This document shows, piece by piece, positions 26,458-34,319 of a stretch of DNA of 64,000 bases. The DNA comes from a bacterium. Lineage in GTDB: Bacteria > Auribacterota > Tritonobacteria > UBA1439. Both the position numbers and the translations under genes were made by a program. Position 1 is the stretch's first letter. Every line of letters begins with the position of its first letter. The DNA lies in contig JAQUPF010000008.1 of assembly GCA_028716845.1 (NCBI GenBank), positions 64,882 to 128,881 on the forward strand, given 5' to 3'. The notes under the pieces were generated by a model. It worked only from the letters and a program-made list of their open reading frames with translations. It was not told the origin of the DNA and made no database searches.

Positions 26458-28205
26458 GCGCCTTCCCACAGCACCACCCTGTTCCTGCCGTCCCGCTTCG
26501 CGCGGTAGAGCGCCTCGTCGGCGGTCCTGATGACCTCGGCCGACGGGGGCACCGTCCCTCCGGCGACCGCCCGGACGCCGGCGCTCGCGGTGACGGCGAT
26601 CTCGGCGCCCCCGTGCGCGAGGCGGCGGGCGGCGATCCCGGCCCGCAGCCGCTCGGCGATCCTGAGCGCCCCCTCCGCGGTCGTCTCGGGGAGGATGACG
26701 GCGAACTCCTCCCCGCCGAAGCGGGCGGCGATGTCGGTCGAGCGGATGCAGCCCCTGATCGCCCCGGCGATCTCCCGCAGGGCCGTGTCGCCGACCGGAT
26801 GGCCCCAGGTGTCGTTGATCGACTTGAAATGGTCGACGTCGAGGAGGAGGAGGGCGAGGGGCCTCCCGTGGCGCTGCGATCGCCGGAGCTCGATGTCGAG
26901 CTGGATGTGGAAGTAGCGCTTGAGGAAGAGGCCGGTGAGGCCGTCCGTGATGGCGTCGTGGAACAGCCGGGCGTTGTCGACGGCGAAGGAGATCTGCTTC
27001 ATGAGCGTGTTGAGGAACTCCTCGTCGCGGATCTCCGGGTTGAGGAGGACGTAGCCGCGGACGGCGTCCTTCGTGACGAGCGTGAAGCACTGCGTGCAGC
27101 CGGCCATCTCGAGCCATTCCCGGATCTGGGCCTTCCGGTCCCCCCGGAGGAGCGCCGGCGCGCTGCGGCCGCCGATCCGCAGCTCCTCCCCGCCGCAGCC
27201 GGTCTCCCCCGCCCCCTCGCTGATGATGATCTCGATCCGGTCCTCGAGGCGGTCCGCCATGAGGATCACCCCCCGCGAGGATCTCGTCACCTCGATGGCG
27301 AGGTTGAGCGATATCTTCAGGGCCTGCTCGAGGTCGAGGGTGGAGGCGAGGATGTTGGCCGTCCTGTTGAGCGTCGACAGCTTGTCGAAGCTCCGCCTGA
27401 TGTTCTCCGCCATCGCGTTCATCGTGCCGGCGAGGAAGCCGATCTCGTTTTGCGACGCGGTCTCCACGCGATGTTCATAGTTGCCCCTGCCGATCTCGCG
27501 GGCGGCACGCACCATGTCGTTCAGCGGGCCCGTGAGGCGGTAGGCGTAGGCGCTGGCGGCGACGAGGCCGAAGGCGAGGAAGACGGCGCAGATGAGGGCG
27601 ATGGTCCTGAAGAGCTGCGCCTGCTGGGCGCGGATCGTGTCTGCCGCGACGTCGATCCCGACGATGGCGACGGCCCTCCCCGCGGCGTCGCGGACGGGGG
27701 CGTAGGCGGAGAGCCACCATCCCCACCTGTCGCGCGTCAGGCCGTCGTCGGCCTCCGGCCCCTCGAAGGCGCGCCGCATCTGGGGGAGGGCGGCGATGTC
27801 GTACTCCTCGCCGAACCGGGCGGGCAGCTCGTCCTCCCCGATGACGCCGTCGCCGTCCTTGTCCCGCGCCTCCGCGGCGTCGACGATGAACCGGAGGAGG
27901 CGCGGTCGCTCCGTCCGGACCATGGTGTAGACCTCGGCGATGCGCGGGTCGATCCGGGCGAAGCGCCGCAGGAGGTCGCGGAGTTCGTCGAGGTACGGGT
28001 CGTCCCCGCCGCCGGGCTCCGCCAGGGAGGGGTGCCGGTCGCCGTCGATGAGCATCGAGGCGGAGACGGCGTAGGCGGTGAGGGTGTCACGGAGGCGGTC
28101 GAACTGGACCGCGCCGATCTCCCGGTAGAAGAGGAACCCGATCGTCCCGACGGTGAGGATGATGATGAGCGAGAAGATGATGAAGAGCTGCGTCCGGAGC
28201 CTCAT
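26454..28205 (-). CDS. Membrane-bound diguanylate cyclase with periplasmic sensor, HAMP and GAF domains
   Basis: 583 residues. TM1 about 7-27, periplasmic domain (28-200) holding a canonical EF-hand-like loop at 115-126 (DKDGDGVIGEDE), TM2 about 205-228, HAMP, GAF-like domain (about 300-410), and GGDEF with signature GGEEF and the metal Asp in LLDVDHFKSIND. Should make c-di-GMP in response to an outside signal, perhaps with calcium. The start is set by GGGAGGGG. Overlaps the hybrid kinase gene by 4 bp. Confidence 0.92.
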   Translation of the reverse strand: MRLRTQLFIIFSLIIILTVGTIGFLFYREIGAVQFDRLRDTLTAYAVSASMLIDGDRHPSLAEPGGGDDPYLDELRDLLRRFARIDPRIAEVYTMVRTERPRLLRFIVDAAEARDKDGDGVIGEDELPARFGEEYDIAALPQMRRAFEGPEADDGLTRDRWGWWLSAYAPVRDAAGRAVAIVGIDVAADTIRAQQAQLFRTIALICAVFLAFGLVAASAYAYRLTGPLNDMVRAAREIGRGNYEHRVETASQNEIGFLAGTMNAMAENIRRSFDKLSTLNRTANILASTLDLEQALKISLNLAIEVTRSSRGVILMADRLEDRIEIIISEGAGETGCGGEELRIGGRSAPALLRGDRKAQIREWLEMAGCTQCFTLVTKDAVRGYVLLNPEIRDEEFLNTLMKQISFAVDNARLFHDAITDGLTGLFLKRYFHIQLDIELRRSQRHGRPLALLLLDVDHFKSINDTWGHPVGDTALREIAGAIRGCIRSTDIAARFGGEEFAVILPETTAEGALRIAERLRAGIAARRLAHGGAEIAVTASAGVRAVAGGTVPPSAEVIRTADEALYRAKRDGRNRVVLWEGA

Positions 28206-28233
28206 CGTCGCCCCTCCCGGGGGGGACGGCCCG

Positions 28234-28470
28234 TCACGGGCGGGTCGATTCCACGATCCGCTCCGCCTCGAACCAATCACCCCTGTCGCGGCCGTGGGCG
28301 CGCCCCCTGCGGACGTAGATCTCGTACGCCTTCTCCCGGATCATGCGGCGCACCTCCTGCGGGGTGAGCGCGCGCTGCGGCGCCGCCTTCGCCCGCGGGC
28401 GGGGGCGCCCCTTCGTCGCCGCCTTTCTCCCCGCGACCCGCCGCTTGATCGTCCGCTTTTCGACCGCCAT
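28234..28470 (-). CDS. DUF2934 small protein
   Basis: 78 residues from MAVEKRTIKRR with a ribosome site GGGAGG. The N-terminal half is very basic; the C-terminal half is the DUF2934 helix pair (IREKAYEIYVRRG, DWFEAERIV). Family function unknown. The predicted promoter lies 47 bp upstream. Followed by the GGDEF gene after a 28 bp gap. Confidence 0.8.
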   Translation of the reverse strand: MAVEKRTIKRRVAGRKAATKGRPRPRAKAAPQRALTPQEVRRMIREKAYEIYVRRGRAHGRDRGDWFEAERIVESTRP

Positions 28471-28516
28471 GGCGCAGCCTCCCTTCATGTCCTCATGCCG
28501 TCGTGCGCACCGGTGC

Positions 28517-28545
28517 ATACTATATGCGCCGCCCGCATCCGTCAA
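28517..28545 (-). promoter_or_regulatory. Predicted promoter of the DUF2934 / GGDEF / hybrid kinase operon
   Basis: On the minus strand TTGACG (28545-28540), 17 bp spacer, TAGTAT (28522-28517). It lies beside, not inside, the repeat mosaic. Confidence 0.55.
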
Positions 28546-28570
28546 GACGCTCCCCGCCGGATGTCGCTCC

Positions 28571-28755
28571 GCCGCGGATGGACGCGGGCATTCTGGTGCC
28601 GCAGATGATCGCGGATTCGAGCGGATCGTATGGAGTCACAGAGGGCACAGAGAACACGGAGGATAGTGCTGCTTTCGACTTTGAACTTTCAACTTTAAAC
28701 TGTAGTTGTTCTCCGTGGCGAAAAGAGAGAGCTGCTATTCACTTCAATCCGCGGC
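28571..28755 (+). repeat. Full acagag-core repeat unit with inverted ends (plus orientation)
   Basis: 185 bp unit from gccgcggatg to caatccgcggc. The core has acagagggcacagagaacac, cggagga, and a run of tttgaactttcaactttaaac. Its ends form an imperfect inverted repeat. The unit at 34053-34237 is its reverse complement with about 177/185 identity by hand alignment. Confidence 0.9.
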
Positions 28756-28787
28756 ACGAAGATTCAAATCAAACATCCGCGGCTACA

Positions 28788-28833
28788 GCATCGATACGGC
28801 TCATCATAATCGCATTCAATCAGTGGAGATCCG
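28788..28833 (+). repeat. Short repeat shared with 48110-48155
   Basis: The words tacggctcatcat and gcattcaatcagtggagat, near-identical at 48110-48155, lie in a row with ccgcggat words before the glycosyltransferase gene. Confidence 0.65.
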
Positions 28834-28859
28834 CGGCGCGGAGCGCATGGGGGCACGGG

Positions 28860-29978
28860 TCAGCGGCGCCTGAGGTACGGCTGCCCGGTGTAGCGTCGCC
28901 CCTTCCAGGCGACCCCCGTCCCGCGGATCCTCCTCCAGAACGCGCCGAGGAGGACCGCGATGAGGATCGCGCAGCCGACCGGATGGAGGAGGATCGTGCG
29001 CCGGTCGGCGCCGATGTACGCATACGTCCGCTCGGCGGCGAGATGGATGAGCGCGATCTGCGCGACGGCGATCGGCGGCCAGAGGACGAGGCCGGCGTAC
29101 GGGAGGAGCGAGAGGAGGGCGACGAGCGCCGCGAGGAGCGGGAGGAGCCATGCCGCGTCGCTGAAGATGAGGAAGAAGATCCGCAGCCAGCCGCTCCAGA
29201 TCTCGCCGAGCGATCGGTACATCCTGCAGCGAAGGAGATCGCCGCCGACGAGGAGGGCGAGGCCGAGCCCCGCCCGCTTGACGTTCTGGGCGAGGGCGAT
29301 GTCCTCGAGGGGGAACGCCCGGACCGCCTCGTGGCCGCCGACCCTGTCGTAGGCGCGGCGGCTGATGAGGATGTACTGGCCGTTTGCGAACGCCGTCCGC
29401 GAGCCCCTCCTGTTGACCCGCTCGATCGGGAAGACGATGAAGAGGAAGATACCGATGACGGGCTGGAGGAGGTTCTCCCAGAAGCCGCCCCCTGAGGGGC
29501 CGGGCAGAAGGGAGAGCATCTGCAGGTCGTGGCGGAGGGCGTAGGAAAGGGGCACCCGGATGGAGCGGGGGGAGTGGACCGTGTCGGCGTCCGTGAAGAG
29601 GAGCCACTCTCCGCGTGCCCGGGCGGCGGCGAACGAGAGGGCGTGGCTCTTGCCGGCGGCGCCCGCGGGGGGGAGCGGCACGCGGAGACAGTTCACCGAG
29701 GGGAACTCTTTCCTGACGATCTCCGGCGTGCGGTCGGCGGACGAGTCGTCCGCCACGATGATCTCGTAGCCGTCGTACTCCTGGCGGCGGAGGGAGCAGA
29801 GGCACTCCCCGATGCTCCGCTCCTCGTCACGCGCGGCGATGACGACGGAGACGAACGGCGCGGGGTCGGGCGGGGCGAGGAGCGATTCGTCCGCGAGCGG
29901 GTCCGCGCGGCGGAGCCGGAGGGCGCGGCCGCAGCGGCAGAGCCAGACGGCGAGGATGATGAGCATCAACGGGCGCAT
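28860..29978 (-). CDS. Family 2 glycosyltransferase, membrane-associated (HpnB-like)
   Basis: 372 residues. A GT-A domain after an N-terminal hydrophobic helix (SVVIAARDEERSIGECL, nucleotide Asp; FTDADTVHS, metal DxD), ending with DxxLA in PLEDIALAQNVKRAG. Three to four hydrophobic segments form the C-terminus. This pattern matches hopanoid-locus glycosyltransferase HpnB and related carotenoid enzymes; no hopanoid gene is nearby. The -10 box (TATGAT) lies within an interspersed repeat 12 bp from the ATG. Confidence 0.85.
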   Translation of the reverse strand: MRPLMLIILAVWLCRCGRALRLRRADPLADESLLAPPDPAPFVSVVIAARDEERSIGECLCSLRRQEYDGYEIIVADDSSADRTPEIVRKEFPSVNCLRVPLPPAGAAGKSHALSFAAARARGEWLLFTDADTVHSPRSIRVPLSYALRHDLQMLSLLPGPSGGGFWENLLQPVIGIFLFIVFPIERVNRRGSRTAFANGQYILISRRAYDRVGGHEAVRAFPLEDIALAQNVKRAGLGLALLVGGDLLRCRMYRSLGEIWSGWLRIFFLIFSDAAWLLPLLAALVALLSLLPYAGLVLWPPIAVAQIALIHLAAERTYAYIGADRRTILLHPVGCAILIAVLLGAFWRRIRGTGVAWKGRRYTGQPYLRRR

Positions 29979-29989
29979 CTCGCGCCCGC

Positions 29990-30028
29990 ATCATATATGA
30001 AGAATGCACTCCCTGCCACCGATCTTCA
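29990..30028 (-). promoter_or_regulatory. Promoter-bearing repeat module upstream of the GT2 gene
   Basis: On the minus strand this reads tggcagggagtgcattc, then TTCATATATGATG with -10 box TATGAT (29995-29990). The same module in the other orientation is at 31701-31738 before the M50 gene. The start codon is 12 bp after the box, so the mRNA leader is about 5 nt. Confidence 0.5.
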
Positions 30029-30112
30029 CTGATTAGGGATCAACAGTTCGTCGTTCGTATCCCGCATTTCGCATCTCGCACGATCCGCGGATCCGCACGG
30101 AACACGGTTTCT

Positions 30113-30242
30113 GCCGCGGATGAACGCGGATTCTGGCGGATCGTATGGAGCCACCGAGGGCACAGAGAACACGGAGGATATCGCTGCTTTCGACTTTGAA
30201 CTTTCAACTTTAAACTGTAGTTGTTCTCCGTGATCTCCGCGG
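30113..30242 (+). repeat. acagag-core repeat unit, shortened right end
   Basis: Same orientation as 28571-28755 but missing part of the right end; runs from gccgcggatg through cgagggcacagagaacac to tctccgcggc. It sits between the GT2 gene and the HicB-like gene. The rest of the 350 bp gap has other ccgcggat words and no gene. Confidence 0.85.
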
Positions 30243-30284
30243 CGAAAAAAGATATTGCTGCATGATGACCGCGCCGCGCCACTG

Positions 30285-30313
30285 TTGACGCTGGCGACGG
30301 GGGGTGCTACATT
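30285..30313 (+). promoter_or_regulatory. Predicted promoter of the HicB-like gene
   Basis: TTGACG (30285-30290), 17 bp spacer, TACATT (30308-30313); start codon 18 bp downstream, with GAGGGAAAG as ribosome site. Confidence 0.6.
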
Positions 30314-30330
30314 CAGGGCGTGAGGGAAAG

Positions 30331-30528
30331 ATGAAATACAAGGTGCGGCTCTCGCAGGTCACCTCCGGACGCTTCATCGCCTACTGCGACGATCCCAAGT
30401 GCAGCGCCGGCGCCCCCACCCGGCAGGAGGCCCTCGACAAGATCAAAGGCGAGATCCGCTACCGCCTCGAGTACTGTCCCTGCAGCACCGTGAAGGAAGA
30501 GAGCATCGAGCTCGAACTCTCCTCCTGA
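30331..30528 (+). CDS. Small HicB-like domain protein
   Basis: 65 residues beginning MKYKVRLSQVTSGRF. The pattern of two strands, IAYCDDPKCSAGAPTRQEALDKIK and a helix resembles the HicB antitoxin partial RNase H fold, without a DNA-binding domain. Three Cys are near the middle (CDDPKC, CPC). No HicA gene is next to it, so it may be a stand-alone member. Has its own promoter. Confidence 0.6.
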   Translation: MKYKVRLSQVTSGRFIAYCDDPKCSAGAPTRQEALDKIKGEIRYRLEYCPCSTVKEESIELELSS

Positions 30529-30614
30529 CGGCGGCCCCTTTCGAAACCGGGAACCCCTTCGCACGGCGCGGGCGTCCGCCCGCCCCCATTATGGTATTTA
30601 TTATCATTTGCAAT

Positions 30615-30643
30615 TTGACATCCCGGCGGATGTCATGTACGTT
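30615..30643 (+). promoter_or_regulatory. Predicted promoter with spacer hairpin
   Basis: TTGACA (30615-30620), 17 bp spacer, TACGTT (30638-30643). A perfect 7 bp inverted repeat GACATCC / GGATGTC (30617-30634, loop cggc) overlaps the -35 box and spacer and may be an operator. Confidence 0.5.
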
Positions 30644-30660
30644 TACACGGTAAGGTAAAT

Positions 30661-30876
30661 GTGTCGGGGGGTTCGCCGGACGAGATGAAACTGTTCGCCC
30701 AGATTTCCATCGTCACCATCGTCGCCGCCATCGCCTGCACGCAGGTGTTCCTGCTCTGCAAGTATTTGATTGTCAGCCGGACCCTGTCGAAGATGCAGGA
30801 GACCTCATCCGGCGACCACAAGCGCTTCAGGCAGGGCAATAATCACAATGTGCGGCCGCGGTCCAACGGCCGCTGA
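30661..30876 (+). CDS. Putative small membrane protein
   Basis: 71 residues from GTG (an ATG at 30685 is an alternative). One hydrophobic segment from about residue 10 to 35 (AQISIVTIVAAIACTQVFLL) and a polar C-terminal half. No family recognised. Supported mainly by the promoter and AAGG site upstream. Codon use is less GC-biased than neighbours. Could be non-coding. Confidence 0.4.
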   Translation: MSGGSPDEMKLFAQISIVTIVAAIACTQVFLLCKYLIVSRTLSKMQETSSGDHKRFRQGNNHNVRPRSNGR

Positions 30877-30891
30877 ACCGCCCCGCATCCC

Positions 30892-31254
30892 TCATCGCGG
30901 CGGCCGCCTCCGCCGCACAGCCATCCCGAACGCCGAGGAGAACTCCCGCCGCGCGTACCGTGCAACGCGCGCCCGGTAGCGCTCGTATTCCCCGATAAAG
31001 GTCCTGCCGAACGGCGTGAGCGAGGCGCCCCCCCTCGACGCCCCGCCGCGCCGGCGGTCGAGCACCGCGTCGCCGAGCGCGTCCTCGAGGCGCCGGAGTA
31101 TCCGGAGCGCCTTCACGTACGACATCCCCATGTCCCCGGCGGCCCTCCGGATCGAGCCGAGGCGTTCGACCCGCCGGAGAAGCCGGACGAGGCCGATTCC
31201 CATGAACGGCTCACCCCTCCCGTCGACGATGCTGATCCGGACCTTTTCCCTCAC
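30892..31254 (-). CDS. Stand-alone ModE-type winged-helix regulator (no molybdate-binding domain)
   Basis: 120 residues, GTG start with GGGAGG nearby. It resembles the N-terminal DNA-binding domain of ModE: FMGIGLVRLLRRVERLGSIRRAA, cited in parts, with GSIRRAAGDMGMSYVKALR as the HTH and a wing and helix with GASLTPFGRTFIGEY. The Mop/TOBE domains that sense molybdate in E. coli ModE are absent. A ModE-box-like palindrome lies in the modABC promoter 3 kb away. It probably represses modABC; the molybdate-sensing partner is unknown. Confidence 0.85.
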   Translation of the reverse strand: MREKVRISIVDGRGEPFMGIGLVRLLRRVERLGSIRRAAGDMGMSYVKALRILRRLEDALGDAVLDRRRGGASRGGASLTPFGRTFIGEYERYRARVARYARREFSSAFGMAVRRRRPPR

Positions 31255-31285
31255 GGCGCCCTCCCGGCGGGCGTCCACTCCACGA

Positions 31286-31480
31286 TCACCCCATGGCCGC
31301 GGTCCAGCCCGTTCTGAACCTGGCGTGGCAATCGGGACAGATGAGATAGACCGAGGCGGCGCCGTCCCCGCCGAAGCGGAACGAGACGTGGAAGCCGTCC
31401 TCATAGCCGCACGCCGGGCAGGCGAAGACCTCGCCCCGGCGGGGAACCTCCCCCACCGCCTTCTTCGATCCCATCTCCAT
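31286..31480 (-). CDS. Small zinc-ribbon protein
   Basis: 64 residues from MEMGSKKAV; GGAAGGGGAGG upstream. Two Cys pairs (CPAC near 22-25 and CPDC near 49-52) form a zinc ribbon typical of small nucleic-acid-binding or metal-carrying proteins. It is 31 bp upstream of the ModE-type gene on the same strand and likely cotranscribed. Function unknown. Confidence 0.65.
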   Translation of the reverse strand: MEMGSKKAVGEVPRRGEVFACPACGYEDGFHVSFRFGGDGAASVYLICPDCHARFRTGWTAAMG

Positions 31481-31540
31481 GCGCGCACCTCCCCTTCCGA
31501 AGGCGGGGAGGCCGTCCCGCGGCGACCCCGCATCCGCCCT

Positions 31541-31569
31541 TTTATAGAGCACGCGCGCGCCATTTGCAA
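31541..31569 (-). promoter_or_regulatory. Predicted promoter of the zinc-ribbon / ModE-type operon
   Basis: On the minus strand TTGCAA (31569-31564), 17 bp spacer, TATAAA (31546-31541). Confidence 0.6.
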
Positions 31570-31605
31570 GAATCCTCGGGCAATGATCCGTGAGGATCCG
31601 TGGCT

Positions 31606-31700
31606 CGTGGTTCGTGATTCGCCTGTCCGCAGCGGCTCATGCGATGTGCGAGGGGCGAGCAACGACCGACGCGCTGCCGGACAATCCGTGAAGATCCGCG
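31606..31700 (+). repeat. 95 bp repeat module, copy 1 (copy 2 at 48182-48276)
   Basis: The two copies differ at one base in 95 by eye (cgcagcgg here, cgccgcgg there) and lie 16.6 kb apart in the same orientation. A more diverged copy is at 55108-55155. Confidence 0.92.
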
Positions 31701-31738
31701 CGGATCCGTGGCAGGGAGTACATTATTCATGTATAATG
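31701..31738 (+). promoter_or_regulatory. Promoter-bearing repeat module upstream of the M50 gene
   Basis: Reads cggatccgtggcagggagta then cattattcatgtataatg. TATAAT is at 31732-31737. The same module, inverted, serves the GT2 gene (29990-30028). The -35 is weak. Confidence 0.5.
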
Positions 31739-31769
31739 CGGCGGCGGGAGTGGAGACGGGAGGAGGGCG

Positions 31770-32909
31770 ATGTTCGAGAGGCGGGTCACCCTGTTCAAGC
31801 TCCTCGGCTTCGAGGTGCGCATCGATCCGAGCTGGCTCATCCTCGCCCTCCTCATCACCTGGACGCTCGCGCAGGGCGTCTTCCCCGGCCGGTACCCCGG
31901 CCTCACGCAGGCCGCCTACTGGATCATGGGGGCGGCCGGCGCGGTCGGCCTCTTCGCCTCGATCGTCTTCCACGAGCTCTCCCACTCGCTCGTCGCGCGC
32001 GCCTACGGCATCCCGATGAAGGGGATCACCCTCTTCATCTTCGGCGGCGTCGCGGAAATGGACGATGAGCCCCCGAGCCCCCGCGCGGAGCTCGCGATGG
32101 CCGCGGCGGGACCCGCCTCGAGCATCCTCCTCGGCCTCCTCTTCTACCTTGTCCATCTCCTCGCCGCGCGGGGCGGCCTGGCCGCGCCGGCGGTCGGCGT
32201 CTTCTACTACCTCGCCATGATCAACGGCATCCTCGCGGTCTTCAACCTCATCCCCGGCTTCCCGCTCGACGGGGGGAGGATCCTCCGGGCCCTCCTCTGG
32301 GGCTGGAAGGGGAGCATCCGGCGGGCGACCCGCATCGCCTCGCAGATCGGTTCCGGATTCGGCACGCTCCTCTTCTTCCTCGGCGCGCTCGACGTCATCA
32401 CGGGCAACCTCGTCGGCGGCCTCTGGCTGTTCCTCATCGGGATGTTCCTCAGGAACGCCTCGCAGATGTCGTACCGGCAGCTCCTCGCCCGCACGGCGTT
32501 CCAGGGGGAGCCTGTGCGGCGCTTCATGCGGACCGACCCGGTGACCGTCCCCGCCGGCGCGTCGGTCGCCGCGCTCGTGGAGGACTACATCTACCGCCAC
32601 CACTACAAGATGTTCCCGGTCGTCAGGGATGGGAGGCTCGTCGGCTGCGTGAGCACGAGGGAGGTGAAGGCGGTGCCGCGCCAGGAGTGGGAGGGGCGGA
32701 CGGTGGCCGACATCATGACCGCCCGCTCATGCGAGAACTCGGTCTCGCCGGAGGAGGACGCCGTCGCCGCCATCGCGATGATGAACCGTACCGGCAGCAG
32801 CCGCCTCCTCGTCGTGGACGGCGACCGCCTCGCCGGCATCGTCAGCCTGAAGGACATGCTCAAGTTCCTCTCGCTGAAGATCGATCTCGAGGGAGAGAAC
32901 GACCGTTGA
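31770..32909 (+). CDS. Site-2-protease-family M50 metalloprotease with CBS domains
   Basis: 379 residues. Hydrophobic segments fill about 15-225, with zinc motif FHELSHS (HExxH) and the second ligand motif FPLDGGR (NPDG-like). Two CBS domains follow (about 250-375). Such proteins cleave membrane-embedded substrates, and the CBS pair probably senses adenine nucleotides. The ATG is supported by GGAGGAGGG. Transcription may begin in the repeat module just upstream. Confidence 0.93.
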   Translation: MFERRVTLFKLLGFEVRIDPSWLILALLITWTLAQGVFPGRYPGLTQAAYWIMGAAGAVGLFASIVFHELSHSLVARAYGIPMKGITLFIFGGVAEMDDEPPSPRAELAMAAAGPASSILLGLLFYLVHLLAARGGLAAPAVGVFYYLAMINGILAVFNLIPGFPLDGGRILRALLWGWKGSIRRATRIASQIGSGFGTLLFFLGALDVITGNLVGGLWLFLIGMFLRNASQMSYRQLLARTAFQGEPVRRFMRTDPVTVPAGASVAALVEDYIYRHHYKMFPVVRDGRLVGCVSTREVKAVPRQEWEGRTVADIMTARSCENSVSPEEDAVAAIAMMNRTGSSRLLVVDGDRLAGIVSLKDMLKFLSLKIDLEGENDR

Positions 32910-33020
32910 AGGTTGAAGGCCCGAAGTCGAACGAGGGGCGCGGCCCGACGACGGAGCGCCTTGACGGCCGGTTGCCGATCCCTCCGATTGATAATCGCCG
33001 ATCGCCCTGATCGTCAATCG
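32907..33020. repeat. Interspersed repeat of another type
   Basis: The gap holds gttgaaggttgaagg, cgccttgacggccggttgc and attgataatcgccgatcgcc words, which partly recur at 50396-50412. No gene is seen. Confidence 0.5.
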
Positions 33021-33041
33021 CCATTGCGCGGAGGATGCGAG

Positions 33042-33956
33042 ATGCATGATCTGGTCATCATCGGAGGCGGGATCACGGGCCAGACGGCCGCCATCTATGC
33101 CGCGAGGAAGCGGATGGACTTCGTCCTCATCGCGAAGGAGCTGGGAGGGCAGTTCCTCGAATCCGGCGAGGTGCTCAACTACCCCGGCATCGTGAAGACG
33201 ACCGGGGCGGAGTTCAGCGCCATCATGGAGGAGCAGCTCAGGTTCAACGGCATCACCCCGATCGAGGGGGAGGAGGCGAGGGGGATCGAGAAGATCCGCG
33301 GCGGCTTCCGCGTCTCCTGCGCCGGCGGCCGGACGGAGGAGGGGCGGACCGTCATCATCGCCACGGGGGCGCGGCCGCGCAGGCTGGGGGTGCCGGGGGA
33401 GAAGGAGTTCGCCCGCCGCGGCGTCGCCTACTGTTCCATCTGCGACGGCCCCCTCTTCTCGGGGAAGGAGATCGCGATCATCGGGGGCGGGAACTCGGCC
33501 CTCGAGGGGGTCGATTTCACAAAGGGGATCGCCAGGAAGATCCACCTCATCAACCTCACGAAGGAGTTCACCGCCCACGAGTACCTCGTCGAGAAGGTCG
33601 CCTCCTACGGGAACGTGGAGGTGATCGACGAGGCCCGCACGACGGCGTTCTACGGCGACACCCTCCTCCGGGGGCTCCGCTACGAGCGGGGCGGCGCGAC
33701 GCACGAGCTCCCCGTCGACGGGGCGATCATCGAGATCGGCCGGGTGCCGAACACCGAGTTCGTGGAGGGCTTCCTCGACCGCACGGACGAGGGGCACATC
33801 CGGATCGACTGCTGGACGCGTGCCTCCGTCGAGGGCGTCTTCGCCGCGGGCGACTGCGCCTCCGGGGAGGAGTACCAGTACGTCATCGCCGCCGGCCAGG
33901 GCTGCATGGCGCTCCTGAAGGCGTCCCGCTACCTCTCCCACCTCCGGAAGGAGTGA
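33042..33956 (+). CDS. Thioredoxin-reductase-like NAD(P)H/FAD oxidoreductase
   Basis: 304 residues. FAD-binding IIGGGITGQTAAIYAARK, redox-active CSIC in AYCSICDGPLF, NAD(P)H-binding AIIGGGNSALEG, and a C-terminal FAD motif FAAGDCAS. The pattern is that of low-molecular-weight thioredoxin reductases, whose partner (thioredoxin, glutaredoxin or peroxiredoxin) is not encoded nearby. GGAGG lies 7 bp upstream. The gap before it holds repeat-like DNA. Confidence 0.9.
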   Translation: MHDLVIIGGGITGQTAAIYAARKRMDFVLIAKELGGQFLESGEVLNYPGIVKTTGAEFSAIMEEQLRFNGITPIEGEEARGIEKIRGGFRVSCAGGRTEEGRTVIIATGARPRRLGVPGEKEFARRGVAYCSICDGPLFSGKEIAIIGGGNSALEGVDFTKGIARKIHLINLTKEFTAHEYLVEKVASYGNVEVIDEARTTAFYGDTLLRGLRYERGGATHELPVDGAIIEIGRVPNTEFVEGFLDRTDEGHIRIDCWTRASVEGVFAAGDCASGEEYQYVIAAGQGCMALLKASRYLSHLRKE

Positions 33957-34052
33957 GCCGCCCCGTTGGTGGGTACCCATTGTTCAGCCGCGGATCTTCG
34001 CGGATCTTCGCGGATTCAACGGCAGCCGAAAGCGCACGGGAACAGTGCCTCT

Positions 34053-34237
34053 GCCGCGGATTGAAGTGAATAGCAGATAGTTCTTTCCGCCACGGAGAAC
34101 AACTACAGTTTAAAGTTGAAAGTTCAAAGTCGAAAGCAGCACTATCCTCCGTGTTCTCTGTGCCCTCTGTGGCTCCATACGATCCGCTCGAATCCGCGTT
34201 CATCCGCGGCACCAGAATGCCCGCGTCCATCCGCGGC
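34053..34237 (-). repeat. Full acagag-core repeat unit, inverted copy of 28571-28755
   Basis: 185 bp; the minus strand gives the same sequence as 28571-28755 with about eight differences, most in one short stretch near the tail. The two units face each other and enclose about 5.3 kb. More ccgcggat words lie at 33983-34016. Confidence 0.92.
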
Positions 34238-34262
34238 TGACCCGCCCCACGCGATATATCGT

Positions 34263-34295
34263 TTGACGTTCCGTTGTATATTCGATTATATAACG
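34263..34295 (+). promoter_or_regulatory. modABC promoter with ModE-box-like operator
   Basis: A -35 TTGACG is at 34263-34268. The palindrome CGTTGTATA, ttcgat, TATATAACG (34272-34295) has one mismatch between its arms and matches the known ModE operator form (TATATA half-sites with CG ends, six bases between). It covers the -10 region, so binding would repress. A further palindrome cgatatatcg is at 34252-34261. Confidence 0.75.
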
Positions 34296-34319
34296 GTTTG
34301 TTCTGCGGGGGGAGGCGCG

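Noticed and set aside
34238-34319. Molybdenum cofactor riboswitch before modABC
   Set aside because: The space is filled by a promoter and a ModE-like palindrome; no long conserved RNA fold was seen.
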